Source of the DNA: Thermus hydrothermalis | GTDB lineage: Bacteria; Deinococcota; Deinococci; Deinococcales; Thermaceae | DNA: 64,000 nt | Direction: 5' to 3' | Assembly (NCBI RefSeq): GCF_022760925.1 | Contig: NZ_JAKTNT010000002.1 | Coordinates: forward strand, 124,001 to 188,000 | Part shown: positions 7,993 to 16,796 of the stretch, piece by piece | Layout of the letters: the number at the start of each line of letters is the position of its first letter | Position numbering within the stretch: position 1 is the first letter of the stretch | The notes under the pieces: model-generated | The model's input: the letters and a program-made list of their open reading frames with translations, nothing else | Told to the model about the DNA's origin: nothing | Databases searched by the model: none | Made by a program: the position numbers and the translations under genes

Positions 7993-8637
7993 GAGGGCGG
8001 GCAGGGGCGGTTCCCCCACCCTGAGAAGGGCGTACCTGCCCCGGAGGAGGGCGAGGAGGCGGAGGGCCTGGAGGTGCTTCGCCAGGGCTTCCCGGTAGGC
8101 CTCCACCTCCTTCTTCCCCACCAGAAGGGCCTCCCCCGTTTCCACGTCCCTTAGGAAGGCTTCCCCGAAGGGCGGCTGGAGTTCCTCGGGGGAGAGGACC
8201 TGGACCAGGACCACCCGCCGGGGGAGGAGCCTCGCCCAGGGCAAGGGGTCCAGGCCGTCCGTGAGGAGGACCAAGGTCCCCCTCCCCGCCCCCCAGGCCC
8301 CGGGCATCCCCCGCTTTAGGCGGGCCAGAGGGTCCTCCTGCCGGGCGATCCGGAGGAGGAGGGAGGCCACCTCCTCGGCGTAGGCCAGCTTCCCGTGAAG
8401 GCGCATGCTCTCGCTTTCGTCCAAGTAGAGGCGGAACCGGGCCCTTTCGGGGGCGGTTTCCAGGCGGGTGTAGAGCCTTCCCGTCTTGGCGTAGGCCCGC
8501 CAGTGGACCCGGCGCACCTCGTCCCCGGGGGCGTAGGGGCGAAGCTCAAAGAACTCCCCTCCAAAGCCCTTCCTCCGGGCAAGCCGCTCCCCGGGGTAGG
8601 GGAGGTAGGGCTTGGTGGCGAGGCGGTAGCGGGTCAT
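7963..8637 (-). CDS. DUF58 domain protein
   Basis: 224 residues from ATG 8637, which overlaps the nrdJ stop as ATGA, so it is translationally coupled. An in-frame extension to 8742 lies inside nrdJ and is not used. The DUF58 signature is clear: an early RLARRKGFGGEFFELRPYAPGDEVRRVHW block (the conserved G-E-F..-R-Y-x-x-G-D-x-x-R-x-I-x-W stretch) followed by a vWA-like core with LYLDESESM, a modified MIDAS DxSxS. DUF58 proteins usually pair with a MoxR AAA+ ATPase and act in envelope or metal-cofactor assembly; here no MoxR gene is near. Function unknown. Confidence 0.82.
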   Translation of the reverse strand: MTRYRLATKPYLPYPGERLARRKGFGGEFFELRPYAPGDEVRRVHWRAYAKTGRLYTRLETAPERARFRLYLDESESMRLHGKLAYAEEVASLLLRIARQEDPLARLKRGMPGAWGAGRGTLVLLTDGLDPLPWARLLPRRVVLVQVLSPEELQPPFGEAFLRDVETGEALLVGKKEVEAYREALAKHLQALRLLALLRGRYALLRVGEPPLPALLRQGVLELL

Positions 8638-10394
8638 GCCGGCTGGCAGAAGGTGCAGACCCCCACGGGGGGCAAGGGTTCCATGACCTCCTCCCGGCTT
8701 CCCTCCCGGAAAACGGTGATCCCCTTGCACCCCTCCTTCCAAGCGGTGAGGAAAAGCCTTTCCACCACCTCCTTGGGGGTTTCCTTGGGCAGGTTCACCG
8801 TGGAGGAGATGCTTTGGTCCACGTGGCGTTGCAAGGCGGCCTGGAGGCGCACCCTTTGGAAAGGGTCCACGGTGTGCGCCGTGGGCCAGTCGGGGATGCC
8901 GCCTTTTGTGGCCTTGCGGTAGCGTTTAAGGAGGGGGTGCTCTGCCAGGAAGACCTCTCCCCCGGCGTGGCGGAGGTAGGTGAGGGCGAAGATGGGCTCA
9001 ATGCCGCCCGTCACCCCGGCCAGGATGGAGATGGAGCCCGTGGGGGCGATGGAGAGGAGGGCGGCGTTCCTTAAGCCCTTTTCCACCTTCTGGATGAGGG
9101 CTTCGGGGAGGGCCTGGATGAAGGGGCTTTTGAGGTGTTCCCGGGCGTCAAAGGCGGGGAAGGGGCCCTTCTCCTGGGCCAGCCGGGCGCTTTCCTCGTA
9201 GGCCGCCTCCTTGATGCGGCGCATGACCTCCTCGGCAAGGCGGAGGGCTTCGTCCCCGCCGTAGGGGAGGCCCAGCATGGCCAGCAGGTCGGCGAGGCCC
9301 ATGACCCCAAGCCCGATGCGGCGGCTTCTTAGGGAGGCTTCCTTCTGGGCCGCTAGCGGGTGGCGGTTCTTGCCCAGGTCCACCACCAAGTCCAAAAAGC
9401 GCACCGCAAGCCGGGTGGCCTCCTCGAGGGCGGCGTAGTTCAAGGAGGCTTGGGGGGTGAAGGGAGCCTTTACGAAGGCGGCCAGGTTTAGGCTCCCTAG
9501 GTTGCAGGCCCCGTAGGGCTCCATGGGCACCTCGCCGCAGACGTTGACGCCTTGCACCTCCGTCCCCCCGTACTGGGCCGTGGCCCAGGTGCGCACCCGG
9601 TCCCAGAAGAGGAGGCCGGGCTCGGCGCTATTCCAGGCGGCCTCCACCAGGGCTTCCCAGGCCTCCTTGGCCCGGATTTCCGCCCGGATTTCTTCCCTGG
9701 GCGTGGTGAAGGAAAGCCGCCAGGGCTCGTCGGCCAGGGCGGCTTCCAGGAAGGCGTCCGTGGCCCTTAGGGAGAGGTTGGCGTGGCGGATCCTCGTGCG
9801 CTCGGGGTCGGTTTTGGCCCTGAGGAAGTCCAGAAGCTCGGGGTGGGTGTCGGAGAAGGTGAGCATGAGGGCACCCCTTCGCCCCCCGCTTGCCCCCATG
9901 ACCCCGGCCAGGGTGGAGAAGAGCTCCATGAAGCTCACCGCCCCCGAGCTTTCCACCCCGGCGTTGCCTACCTTGGCCCCCTTGGGGCGGAGGACGTCGG
10001 CGTTGGTGCCCACCCCGCCCCCGTAGGCGAAGGTGCGCATGGCCTCGTCCAGGAAGCGGGCGATGCCCTGCACGGAGTCTTCCCGGATGGGGAGGAAGTA
10101 GCAGTTGAAAAGGGTGCTTTTCCGCCAGTTGCCGAGGCCGAAAAGGATCCTCCCCCCGGGAACGAAGCGGAAGTCCTGGAAGAGCCAAAGGTAGGCTTCC
10201 TCCATCCCCCGGTCCACCCGGGCGGCGTGGCGGGCGAGGCGGCGCCATAGCTCCGGGGGGGTGGCCTCGAGGGGCCGCCCCTCCCTGTCCCTCAGGGCGT
10301 AGCGCTTGAGGAAGACGCTCGCCCGAAGGTCGTCCCCTTCAAAGAACTCCAGGGCGAGCCGGTAGGCTTCCTCTTCCCGGTAGGGCTTGGGCAC
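8634..10394 (-). CDS. nrdJ: Adenosylcobalamin-dependent (class II) ribonucleotide reductase
   Basis: 586 residues. It makes deoxyribonucleotides using a cobalamin-generated thiyl radical. Visible landmarks are FNCYFLP (first redox Cys), the active-site loop GVNVCGEVP (NxCxE, radical Cys and Glu), GACNLGSLNL (second redox Cys), APTGSIS (substrate phosphate loop) and a C-terminal CTFC pair that would shuttle electrons. The start is GTG 10394, 6 nt after a TAAACT -10 box that overlaps the glpX stop codon. No nrdR or ATP-cone is present at the N-terminus. B12 dependence implies cobalamin supply in the cell. Confidence 0.93.
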   Translation of the reverse strand: MPKPYREEEAYRLALEFFEGDDLRASVFLKRYALRDREGRPLEATPPELWRRLARHAARVDRGMEEAYLWLFQDFRFVPGGRILFGLGNWRKSTLFNCYFLPIREDSVQGIARFLDEAMRTFAYGGGVGTNADVLRPKGAKVGNAGVESSGAVSFMELFSTLAGVMGASGGRRGALMLTFSDTHPELLDFLRAKTDPERTRIRHANLSLRATDAFLEAALADEPWRLSFTTPREEIRAEIRAKEAWEALVEAAWNSAEPGLLFWDRVRTWATAQYGGTEVQGVNVCGEVPMEPYGACNLGSLNLAAFVKAPFTPQASLNYAALEEATRLAVRFLDLVVDLGKNRHPLAAQKEASLRSRRIGLGVMGLADLLAMLGLPYGGDEALRLAEEVMRRIKEAAYEESARLAQEKGPFPAFDAREHLKSPFIQALPEALIQKVEKGLRNAALLSIAPTGSISILAGVTGGIEPIFALTYLRHAGGEVFLAEHPLLKRYRKATKGGIPDWPTAHTVDPFQRVRLQAALQRHVDQSISSTVNLPKETPKEVVERLFLTAWKEGCKGITVFREGSREEVMEPLPPVGVCTFCQPA

Positions 10395-10400
10395 GCCCTT

Positions 10401-10406
10401 AGTTTA
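10401..10406 (-). promoter_or_regulatory. Leaderless -10 box of nrdJ overlapping the glpX stop
   Basis: TAAACT read on the minus strand; its TAA is the glpX stop codon, and the nrdJ GTG lies 6 nt downstream. Confidence 0.55.
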
Positions 10407-11372
10407 GACCCTGATGGTGACCCGGGCCCCGGTTTCAAAGAGGTGGATGGAGTCAATAAAGCGCACCACCCGGGTGGCGTGGCCCATGACGATGGAGTGG
10501 GTCCTGGCCCCCCCGCCGAAGAAGCGCACCCCTTCCAGGATGTCCCCGTCGGTGATGCCCGTGGCGGCGAAGACGATCTCCTTGCCCGGGGCCAGGTCCT
10601 CCGTGCGGTAAACCCGGTGCTCGTCCCCGCCCATGGCCCTAAGCCGCGCCCGCTCCTCCTCGTTCTGGGGCACGAAGCGGGCCTGGATCTCCCCGCCTAA
10701 GCACTTGAGGGCGGCGGCGGCCAGGACCCCTTCCGGGGCCCCGCCGATGCCCATGACGGCGTGGACCCCCGTGCCCCGGATGGCGGCGGCCAGGGCGGCG
10801 ATCACGTCCCCGTCGGAGATGAGCTTGACCCGGGCCCCCGCTTCCCGGATCTCCCGGATGAGCCTTTCGTGCCGGGGCCGGTCCAGGACCACGATGACCA
10901 GGTCCTCCACTGAGCGTTGCAGGGCCAGGGCCAAGGCCTTCAGGTTGGCGGAAACGGGCCAGGTGAGGTCCACGAGCCCGGCGGCGGGCGGGGGAACGAT
11001 GAGCTTTTCCATGTACATATCCGGGGCGTGGAAAAGCCCCCCCTTTTCGCTTAGGGCGATGACGGTCACGGCGTTGGGCAGGCCCTTGGCGGCGGTGGTG
11101 GTGCCCTCCACGGGGTCCACGGCGATGTCCACCTCCAAACCCCCCTGCCCCAGGACCTCCCCGATGTAGAGCATGGGGGCCTCGTCCATCTCCCCCTCGC
11201 CGATGACCACGGTGCCCCGGATGGGGAGCTCGTTGAGCACCCGGCGCATGGCCTCGGTGCCCGCTTCGTCCACCGCCTCCTTGTCCCCCTTGCCGGCGAA
11301 GCGGCTTGCCGCCAAGGCCGCCTGTTCCGTCACCCGCACCACTTCCAGGACGAGCCTGCGCTCAATTTCCAT
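10404..11372 (-). CDS. glpX: Fructose-1,6-bisphosphatase class II (GlpX)
   Basis: 322 residues. It hydrolyses fructose-1,6-bisphosphate to fructose-6-phosphate in gluconeogenesis. Family motifs are [17 protein letters not shown] (residues about 56-72), the lithium/metal-binding [17 protein letters not shown] near 85-100 and a C-terminal [11 protein letters not shown]. The length is normal for the GlpX type rather than the Fbp type. A TATGAT -10 box at 11379-11384 (minus) lies 6 nt before the ATG, giving a leaderless transcript that may continue into nrdJ. The neighbours hisIE and hisF lie upstream on the same strand. Confidence 0.95.
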   Translation of the reverse strand: MEIERRLVLEVVRVTEQAALAASRFAGKGDKEAVDEAGTEAMRRVLNELPIRGTVVIGEGEMDEAPMLYIGEVLGQGGLEVDIAVDPVEGTTTAAKGLPNAVTVIALSEKGGLFHAPDMYMEKLIVPPPAAGLVDLTWPVSANLKALALALQRSVEDLVIVVLDRPRHERLIREIREAGARVKLISDGDVIAALAAAIRGTGVHAVMGIGGAPEGVLAAAALKCLGGEIQARFVPQNEEERARLRAMGGDEHRVYRTEDLAPGKEIVFAATGITDGDILEGVRFFGGGARTHSIVMGHATRVVRFIDSIHLFETGARVTIRV

Positions 11373-11378
11373 GGTTCC

Positions 11379-11384
11379 ATCATA
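11379..11384 (-). promoter_or_regulatory. Leaderless -10 box of glpX
   Basis: TATGAT on the minus strand with a 6-nt gap to ATG 11372; it lies just downstream of the hisIE stop. Confidence 0.5.
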
Positions 11385-11390
11385 AAGGGC

Positions 11391-12017
11391 CTAGCCCTGG
11401 GGCCGGTGCCGGGCCCAGAGGGTTTCCGCCAGGTCCTCTAACCCCACCCCCTCCTCCGCCAGGGTGAGGAGGAGGTGGAAAAGGAGGTCCGCCGCCTCGT
11501 GGCGCAGTTCCTCCTTGTCGTGGTTCTTGGCGGCCAGGATCACCTCTCCCGCCTCCTCCCCGATCTTCTTCAGGATGCGGTCTAGGCCCGCCCGGTGGAG
11601 CCTCGCCACGTAACTCCCCTCGGGAAGCGTCCTTAGCCTTTCCTCTATGGTGGCGTAGACCCTTTCCAGCACCTCCCCGAGGCCGGGGGCGGCGCTTTCC
11701 CGGAGGAGAGGGCGGTGGAAGCAACTCCTTTCCCCCGTGTGGCAGGCGGGGCCCTGGGGGAGGACCTTGTAGACCACGGCGTCCCCGTCGCAGTCCAAGA
11801 GGACCTCCACCACCTCCTGGTAATGCCCCGAGGTCTCCCCCTTGCGCCAGAGGGCTTGGCGGCTTCGGCTATAGAAGGTGCTCCGCCTGGTCCTTAGGGT
11901 TTCCTCCAGGGCTTCCCGGTTGGCGTAGGCCAGGGTGAGGACCTCCCCCGTGCGGGCGTCCTGGACCACCACCGGGACCAGGCCCCTTTCGTCAAAGCGC
12001 ACCGCCTCCAGGTCCAT
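11391..12017 (-). CDS. hisIE: Bifunctional phosphoribosyl-AMP cyclohydrolase / phosphoribosyl-ATP pyrophosphohydrolase
   Basis: 208 residues fusing two steps of histidine synthesis. Residues about 1-105 are the HisI cyclohydrolase with zinc/magnesium ligands in [11 protein letters not shown] and the [12 protein letters not shown] block; residues about 115-205 are the HisE pyrophosphohydrolase, an all-alpha MazG-like domain with [15 protein letters not shown] and [11 protein letters not shown]. It follows hisF after 4 nt, and a TAGACT -10 box within the last codons of hisF sits 6 nt before this ATG, so it may be expressed both in the hisF operon and alone. Confidence 0.95.
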   Translation of the reverse strand: MDLEAVRFDERGLVPVVVQDARTGEVLTLAYANREALEETLRTRRSTFYSRSRQALWRKGETSGHYQEVVEVLLDCDGDAVVYKVLPQGPACHTGERSCFHRPLLRESAAPGLGEVLERVYATIEERLRTLPEGSYVARLHRAGLDRILKKIGEEAGEVILAAKNHDKEELRHEAADLLFHLLLTLAEEGVGLEDLAETLWARHRPQG

Positions 12018-12021
12018 GCCC

Positions 12022-12780
12022 CTAGTCTAGCCGCACCCGCACGCCCCTTTCCGCCAGGAAGCGTTTGAGCTCGGGGATTTGGATCTCGCCGAAGTGGAAG
12101 ACGCTGGCGGCTAAAGCGGCCTCCGCCCCCGCCTGGAAGGCCTCGAGGAAGTGCTCCTCCTTCCCCGCCCCCCCGCTCGCAATCACGGGCACGTTCACCG
12201 CCTCCGCCACCTGGCGGGTGAGCCTTAGGTCGTACCCCTCCTTGGTCCCGTCCCGGTCCATGCTGGTGAGGAGGATCTCCCCGGCCCCCAGCTCGGCCCC
12301 CCGCACCGCCCACTCCACGGCGTGGAGGCCCGTGGGCACCCTCCCCCCCGCGATGTAGACCTCGGGGAAATCCCCCCGCCACCGGGCGTCAATGGCCAGG
12401 ACCACCGCCTGGGCGCCGAAGTGGTCGGCGAGCTCCTGGATGAGCTCGGGCCGCTTCACGGCGGCGGAGTTCACGCTCACCTTGTCCGCCCCGGCCAGGA
12501 GAAGCCTCCGGGCGTCCTCCAAGGAACGCACCCCCCCGCCCACGGTGAGGGGGATGAAGACCCTTTCCGCCACCTGGGCCACCACGTCCAGGAGGATGGC
12601 CCGCTCCTCGTGGGTGGCGGAGATGTCCAAAAAGACGAGTTCGTCCGCCCCCGCCTGGTCGTAGGCCTGGGCCGCCTCCAGGGGGTCTCCGGCGTCCTTC
12701 AGGTTCACGAAGTTCACCCCTTTGACCACCCGGCCGGCGTGGACGTCCAGGCAGGGGACGATGCGCTTGGCGAGGCCCAT
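12022..12780 (-). CDS. hisF: Imidazole glycerol phosphate synthase cyclase subunit
   Basis: 252 residues, the (beta/alpha)8 cyclase that works with HisH to make IGP and AICAR from PRFAR. The N-terminal [19 protein letters not shown] carries catalytic Asp11 in CLDV, and [15 protein letters not shown] contains the second catalytic Asp. The start is ATG 12780; a longer reading from 12828 would cross the promoter. The -10 box TATACT (12788-12793, minus) is 7 nt from this ATG. hisH is not in the window. Confidence 0.96.
   Translation of the reverse strand: MGLAKRIVPCLDVHAGRVVKGVNFVNLKDAGDPLEAAQAYDQAGADELVFLDISATHEERAILLDVVAQVAERVFIPLTVGGGVRSLEDARRLLLAGADKVSVNSAAVKRPELIQELADHFGAQAVVLAIDARWRGDFPEVYIAGGRVPTGLHAVEWAVRGAELGAGEILLTSMDRDGTKEGYDLRLTRQVAEAVNVPVIASGGAGKEEHFLEAFQAGAEAALAASVFHFGEIQIPELKRFLAERGVRVRLD
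12024..12029 (-). promoter_or_regulatory. -10 box of hisIE embedded in the hisF Leu-Asp-stop codons
   Basis: The last hisF codons CTA GAC TAG contain TAGACT on the coding (minus) strand; the hisIE ATG follows 6 nt later. Confidence 0.5.
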
Positions 12781-12787
12781 CGGGGCC

Positions 12788-12828
12788 AGTATAGGCCACT
12801 TTTCCCTTCCTCGCCTGGATGGTAGCAT
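12788..12828. promoter_or_regulatory. Divergent leaderless promoters of hisF and trmFO
   Basis: Minus strand TATACT at 12788-12793, 7 nt from the hisF ATG. Plus strand TAGCAT at 12823-12828, 7 nt from the trmFO ATG at 12836. Confidence 0.6.
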
Positions 12829-12835
12829 CTAAAGG

Positions 12836-14164
12836 ATGGAACGGGTGAACGTGGTGGGCGGGGGCCTTGCGGGAAGCGAGGCCGCCTGGACCCTTTTGCG
12901 CTTAGGGATCCCCGTGCGGCTTTTTGAGATGCGCCCGAAGCGCATGACCCCGGCCCACAGCACGGGGCTTCTCGCCGAGCTCGTCTGCTCCAACTCCCTG
13001 GGCGGGGAGGGCATGGCCAACGCCAAGGGGCTTTTGCAGGCGGAGATGCGCCTTGCGGGAAGCCTCGTCATGGAGGCGGCGGAAAGGGCCCGGGTCCCCG
13101 CCGGGGGGGCCTTGGCCGTGGACCGGGAGGAGTTTGGCGGCTTCATCACGGAAAGGCTTTCCCGCCACCCCTTGTTGGAGCTCGTGCGGGAGGAGGTGGT
13201 AGAGATCCCAGAGGGCCTCACCGTCTTGGCCACGGGGCCCCTCACCGCCGAGCCTTTGGCCGAGGCGCTAAAGCGCCGCTTCGGCGACCACTTCCTCTCC
13301 TACTACGACGCCGCAAGCCCCGTGGTGCTTTACGAGAGCATTGACCTCAGCAAGTGCTTCCGCGCCGGGCGCTATGGGCAGAGCGCCGACTACCTCAATT
13401 GCCCCATGACGGAGGAGGAGTACCGCCGCTTCTACGAGGCCCTGGTGGCGGCGGAGAAGCACCAGCCCCACGACTGGGAAAACCTCCAGTTCTTTGAGGC
13501 CTGCGTGCCCGTGGAGGAGCTCGCCCGGAGGGGCTACCAGACCCTGCTCTTTGGGCCCATGAAGCCCGTGGGGCTCAAGGACCCCCGCACGGGGAAGGAG
13601 CCTTTCGCCGTGGTGCAACTCCGCCAGGAGGACAAGGCGGGGCGGCTTTGGAGCCTGGTGGGCTTCCAGACGGGGCTCAAGTGGCCCGAGCAGAAGCGCC
13701 TCATCCAGATGATTCCGGGCCTGGAGAACGCCGAGATCGTCCGCTACGGGGTGATGCACCGCAACACCTACCTGAACGCCCCGCGGCTTCTCAAGGAGAC
13801 CCTGGAGTTCAAGGGGGCGGAGGGGCTTTTCGCCGCCGGGGTGCTCGCCGGGGTGGAAGGGTACCTGGAGAGCGCCGCCACGGGCTTTTTGGCGGGGCTC
13901 AACGCCGCAAGGCGCGCCCTGGGCCTATCCCCCGTGGCCCCGCCCGAGGAGAGCCTGCTCGGGGGGTTGGTCCGCTACCTGGCCACGGCCAACCCCGAGG
14001 GCTTCCAGCCCATGTACGCCAACTGGGGCCTGGTGCCTCCCCTCGAGGGCCGCATGGGGAAGAAGGAAAAGCGGGAGGCCATGTTCCGGCGGGGCCTCAA
14101 GGCCTTTGAGGACTGGCTCGCCGCCCTAAACCCCCCTTTGCCCGCTAAAGCCCCCGCGCCCTAA
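12836..14164 (+). CDS. trmFO: Methylenetetrahydrofolate-tRNA-(uracil-5-)-methyltransferase TrmFO
   Basis: 442 residues. The flavoprotein forms m5U54 in the tRNA T-loop using methylene-THF and reduced FAD. The FAD-binding N-terminus VNVVGGGLAGSEAAW is at residues 4-18, followed by the TrmFO/Gid-specific PAHSTGLLAELVCSNSLGG (with the conserved Cys) and a C-terminal YLATANPEGFQPMYANWGL block. The length matches the family. m5U54 is the substrate for thiolation by the TtuA/TtuB system encoded near 53.4 kb, so both enzymes act on the same base. Its 3' end overlaps convergent murE by 20 nt. Confidence 0.96.
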   Translation: MERVNVVGGGLAGSEAAWTLLRLGIPVRLFEMRPKRMTPAHSTGLLAELVCSNSLGGEGMANAKGLLQAEMRLAGSLVMEAAERARVPAGGALAVDREEFGGFITERLSRHPLLELVREEVVEIPEGLTVLATGPLTAEPLAEALKRRFGDHFLSYYDAASPVVLYESIDLSKCFRAGRYGQSADYLNCPMTEEEYRRFYEALVAAEKHQPHDWENLQFFEACVPVEELARRGYQTLLFGPMKPVGLKDPRTGKEPFAVVQLRQEDKAGRLWSLVGFQTGLKWPEQKRLIQMIPGLENAEIVRYGVMHRNTYLNAPRLLKETLEFKGAEGLFAAGVLAGVEGYLESAATGFLAGLNAARRALGLSPVAPPEESLLGGLVRYLATANPEGFQPMYANWGLVPPLEGRMGKKEKREAMFRRGLKAFEDWLAALNPPLPAKAPAP

Positions 14165-15587
14165 GGGCCTCCTCCGCCACCTCCCGCTCGTTCCAGGGGA
14201 GGGCCTCTAGGCCCCTTTCCAGGGTGCGCTCGTGCCCTTTGCCGGCGAGGAGGACCGTGTCCCCTTCCTGGGCCTCGAGGACCGCCTGGAAGATGGCCTC
14301 CTTTCGGTCTGGCACCAAGAGGAACCTCCCCCCTTCCCGCCGGGCCGCCTCCGCCAGGGCCCCTAGGATCTCCTCCAGGGGCTCCGTGCGGTGGTCCTCC
14401 TCGGTGAAGAAGGTGAGGTCGGCGAGGCGGGCCGCCACCCGGCCGATGTCCTCCCGCCTTTGCCTGTCCCGCTCCCCCGCCGCCCCCACCACCAGGAGAA
14501 GCCTTCCCCGGGTGGTGCGCCGCAGGGTCTTTAGCGCCTCCTCCAGGCTTTTCCCGGTGTGGGCGAAGTCAATCACCACCCGAAAAGGGTGTGCCCGCAC
14601 CACCTCCATCCGCCCCGGCACCCCGGGGAAGGTGGCAAGCCCCGAGAGGACCGCTTCCAGGGGAAGCCCCAAAAGAAGGGCTCCTCCCGCCGCCATGAGG
14701 GCGTTTTCCACGTTGTAGGCCCCGAGGAGGGGCAGGAAGGCCTCCCCTTTCCCCCAGGGGCTTTGGAGGCGGAAGCGGAGGCCTTCCTCCTCCTCCCTTA
14801 CCCCTTCCGCCCGCACCTCCCCCCCGGGCCCCACCAGGAGGTGGGGCCGCTTCTTCAGGGCTTCCAGGTGGGGGAGGGCGGTGTGGAGTACCGCCACCTC
14901 CGAGCGCTCCACCAGGAGGGCCTTGGCCCGGAAGTAGTTCTCCGCCGTGCCGTGGAGGTCCAGGTGGTCGTCGGGGTAAAAGCTCACGAAAAGCCCTACC
15001 CGGTAGAAAAGCCCCTCCACCCGCTTCAGGGCCAGGGCGTGGCTGGAAACCTCCAGGACCGCCGCTTTCAGGCCCAGGTCGGCGGCCTCCCGCAGGAAGG
15101 CGTAGACCTCGGGGGCCTCGGGGGTGGTGAAGTGGCCCACGGGGGGCCTCGCCTCGCCCCCAAGCTTCAGGCCCACGGTGGAGAGGAGGGCGGCCTCCAC
15201 GCCCCCCGTCTGGAGGAGGTGGTGGAGGAGGCTTGCCGTGGTGCTCTTCCCCTTGGAGCCCGTGACCCCGAGGAGGGTGAGGGCCTGGTCGGGCGCCCCA
15301 TAGAAGCGGCGGGCGAGGCGGGCGAGGGCCAGGCGGGCGTCCTCCACCTTGAGGTAGGGCACGGGCAGGGAGAGGTCCTTTTCCCCCACCACGGCGATGG
15401 CCCCCCGGGCCAGGGCCTCGGGGATGAAGGCGTGCCCGTCCAGGGGCTTGCGGTGGGGAAGGGGTACCCCGGGGACGGCCACGAAGACGAAGCCGGGGGC
15501 CACCCGCCTCGAGTCCAGGGTGATCCCCCGCACCGTCTGGGGCGGGGCCTCTAGGCCGAAGGGGGCGAAGAGCTCCTTTAGGGTCAT
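14145..15587 (-). CDS. murE: UDP-MurNAc-tripeptide synthetase MurE (probably L-ornithine-adding)
   Basis: 480 residues. It adds the third amino acid to UDP-MurNAc-L-Ala-D-Glu in peptidoglycan synthesis. The ATP loop is GVTGSKGKSTT (108-118), carbamylated-lysine and ligase core motifs follow, with DDHLDLHG at 206-213 and FAHTGKSLEEAL near 341. The diaminopimelate-recognition motif DNPR of Gram-negative MurE is replaced by EDHR (397-400), in line with the L-ornithine peptidoglycan known for Thermus. It is the last gene of the argS operon, with its ATG overlapping the kinase stop (ATGA). Confidence 0.93.
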   Translation of the reverse strand: MTLKELFAPFGLEAPPQTVRGITLDSRRVAPGFVFVAVPGVPLPHRKPLDGHAFIPEALARGAIAVVGEKDLSLPVPYLKVEDARLALARLARRFYGAPDQALTLLGVTGSKGKSTTASLLHHLLQTGGVEAALLSTVGLKLGGEARPPVGHFTTPEAPEVYAFLREAADLGLKAAVLEVSSHALALKRVEGLFYRVGLFVSFYPDDHLDLHGTAENYFRAKALLVERSEVAVLHTALPHLEALKKRPHLLVGPGGEVRAEGVREEEEGLRFRLQSPWGKGEAFLPLLGAYNVENALMAAGGALLLGLPLEAVLSGLATFPGVPGRMEVVRAHPFRVVIDFAHTGKSLEEALKTLRRTTRGRLLLVVGAAGERDRQRREDIGRVAARLADLTFFTEEDHRTEPLEEILGALAEAARREGGRFLLVPDRKEAIFQAVLEAQEGDTVLLAGKGHERTLERGLEALPWNEREVAEEALRARGL

Positions 15588-16192
15588 GGCCTCAAGAGGG
15601 GGCGGAGGGCGTCCAGGAGGGCCTCCTTGGCCCTTTCGTCCTCCACGAAGTCCACCTGGTCCCCGTCCACCACGTGGACGGGGGAGAGCTCCCAGGAGGC
15701 CAAAAGGTCCTCGTATAGCCGGTTCAGGGCGAGGAGGTAGGCATCGGGGATGCCCCGCTCATAGGGGCGGCCCCGCTTCGCAATGCGCCTTCTTAGGGTG
15801 GGGAGGCTTGCCCGGAGGTAGATGAGGAGGTCGGGCTTGCGCAGGGCGGGGGCCACGCTGTGGAAGAGCTCCAGGTAGGTCCGCCAGTCCCGCTCGGAGA
15901 GGTACCCCTCCCGGTAGAGGTTTTGGGCGAAGACGAAGGCGTCCTCGTAGAGGGTGCGGTCCTGGACCACGCGGGGGCTTCCGTTCACCTCCAGGAGGTG
16001 TTGCCGCACCCTTCTCGCCAGGAAGAAGACCTGGGAGGGGAAGGCGTAGGCCCCCATGTCCCGGTAGAAGTCCTCCAGGTAGGGGTTTTCGCTCACCGCC
16101 TCGTACACGGGCTTGAGCCCGAAGGTTTCGGCGAGGAGGGCGGTGAGGGAGCTCTTGCCGCTTCCGATGTTGCCGGCGATGGCCACGTACAT
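15584..16192 (-). CDS. Deoxynucleoside kinase (dGK/dAK type), second subunit
   Basis: 202 residues from ATG 16192; a TTG at 16204 lies inside the preceding gene and is unlikely. The P-loop is GNIGSGKSS, the DR(S/T) motif appears as VVQDRTLYEDAF and the LID arginines as KRGRPYERG, all typical of the dNK family that phosphorylates deoxynucleosides in salvage. It begins 1 nt after its homologue, and the two may form a heterodimer as described for the paired dGK/dAK and dAK/dCK kinases of Gram-positive bacteria. Base specificity is not determined from sequence. Confidence 0.88.
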   Translation of the reverse strand: MYVAIAGNIGSGKSSLTALLAETFGLKPVYEAVSENPYLEDFYRDMGAYAFPSQVFFLARRVRQHLLEVNGSPRVVQDRTLYEDAFVFAQNLYREGYLSERDWRTYLELFHSVAPALRKPDLLIYLRASLPTLRRRIAKRGRPYERGIPDAYLLALNRLYEDLLASWELSPVHVVDGDQVDFVEDERAKEALLDALRPLLRP

Positions 16193-16193
16193 G

Positions 16194-16793
16194 CTATACC
16201 CCAAGGGAAAGATGGGCCTTCACCAGGGCCACCACCCGCTCCCGGTCGGGGCCTTCCTGGGAATAGTCCCATTGGTCCGCCTCGAGGACCAGGAGGGGAT
16301 GGGGATAGCGGGCGAAGTGGCGCTCGTAGGCCTCGGACAGGGCCTCCAGGTAGGCGGGGTCCATGTCCGCCTCAAAGGGCCTTCCCCGCTTGCGGATGCG
16401 CTCCAGGAGCACGGGAACCGGGGCCCTTAGGTAGAGGGTCAGGTCGGGGGCGGGAAGCCTGGGGGAAAGCTCCCGGTAAAGCTCCAGGTAGAGGTCCCAC
16501 TCGGGGCCTTCCAGGGTGAGGCTGGCGAAGATGGCGTCCTTGTCAAAGAGGTAGTCCGCCACCACCCCGCCGAAGAGGGGCCTTTCCCTCAGGCGGGAAA
16601 GCTGCCGGTAGCGGGAGAGGAGGAAGAAGACCTGCGCTTTAAAGGCGTAGCGCTTCCTGTCCTGGTAGAAGAGGGGCAGGAAGGGGTTTTCCTCCACCAC
16701 CTCCAAAAGAGGCTCCGCCCCCAGGGCCTCGGCGAGGAGGCGGGCCAGGGTGGTCTTGCCCACCCCGATGGGGCCCTCAATGGCCACGTACAC
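16194..16793 (-). CDS. Deoxynucleoside kinase family protein, first subunit
   Basis: 199 residues. The P-loop GPIGVGKTT and LID KRGRPFEADM are conserved, but the place of the usual DR(S/T) motif reads GVVADYLFDKDAIFA, as in the dNK subgroup with an A/S-D-Y-x-F-D-K pattern. This divergence from its neighbour suggests a different base preference within a shared heterodimer. It begins 3 nt after the protease stop in the argS operon. Co-location with a class II ribonucleotide reductase 6 kb away is only thematic. Confidence 0.87.
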   Translation of the reverse strand: MYVAIEGPIGVGKTTLARLLAEALGAEPLLEVVEENPFLPLFYQDRKRYAFKAQVFFLLSRYRQLSRLRERPLFGGVVADYLFDKDAIFASLTLEGPEWDLYLELYRELSPRLPAPDLTLYLRAPVPVLLERIRKRGRPFEADMDPAYLEALSEAYERHFARYPHPLLVLEADQWDYSQEGPDRERVVALVKAHLSLGV

Positions 16794-16796
16794 GCT

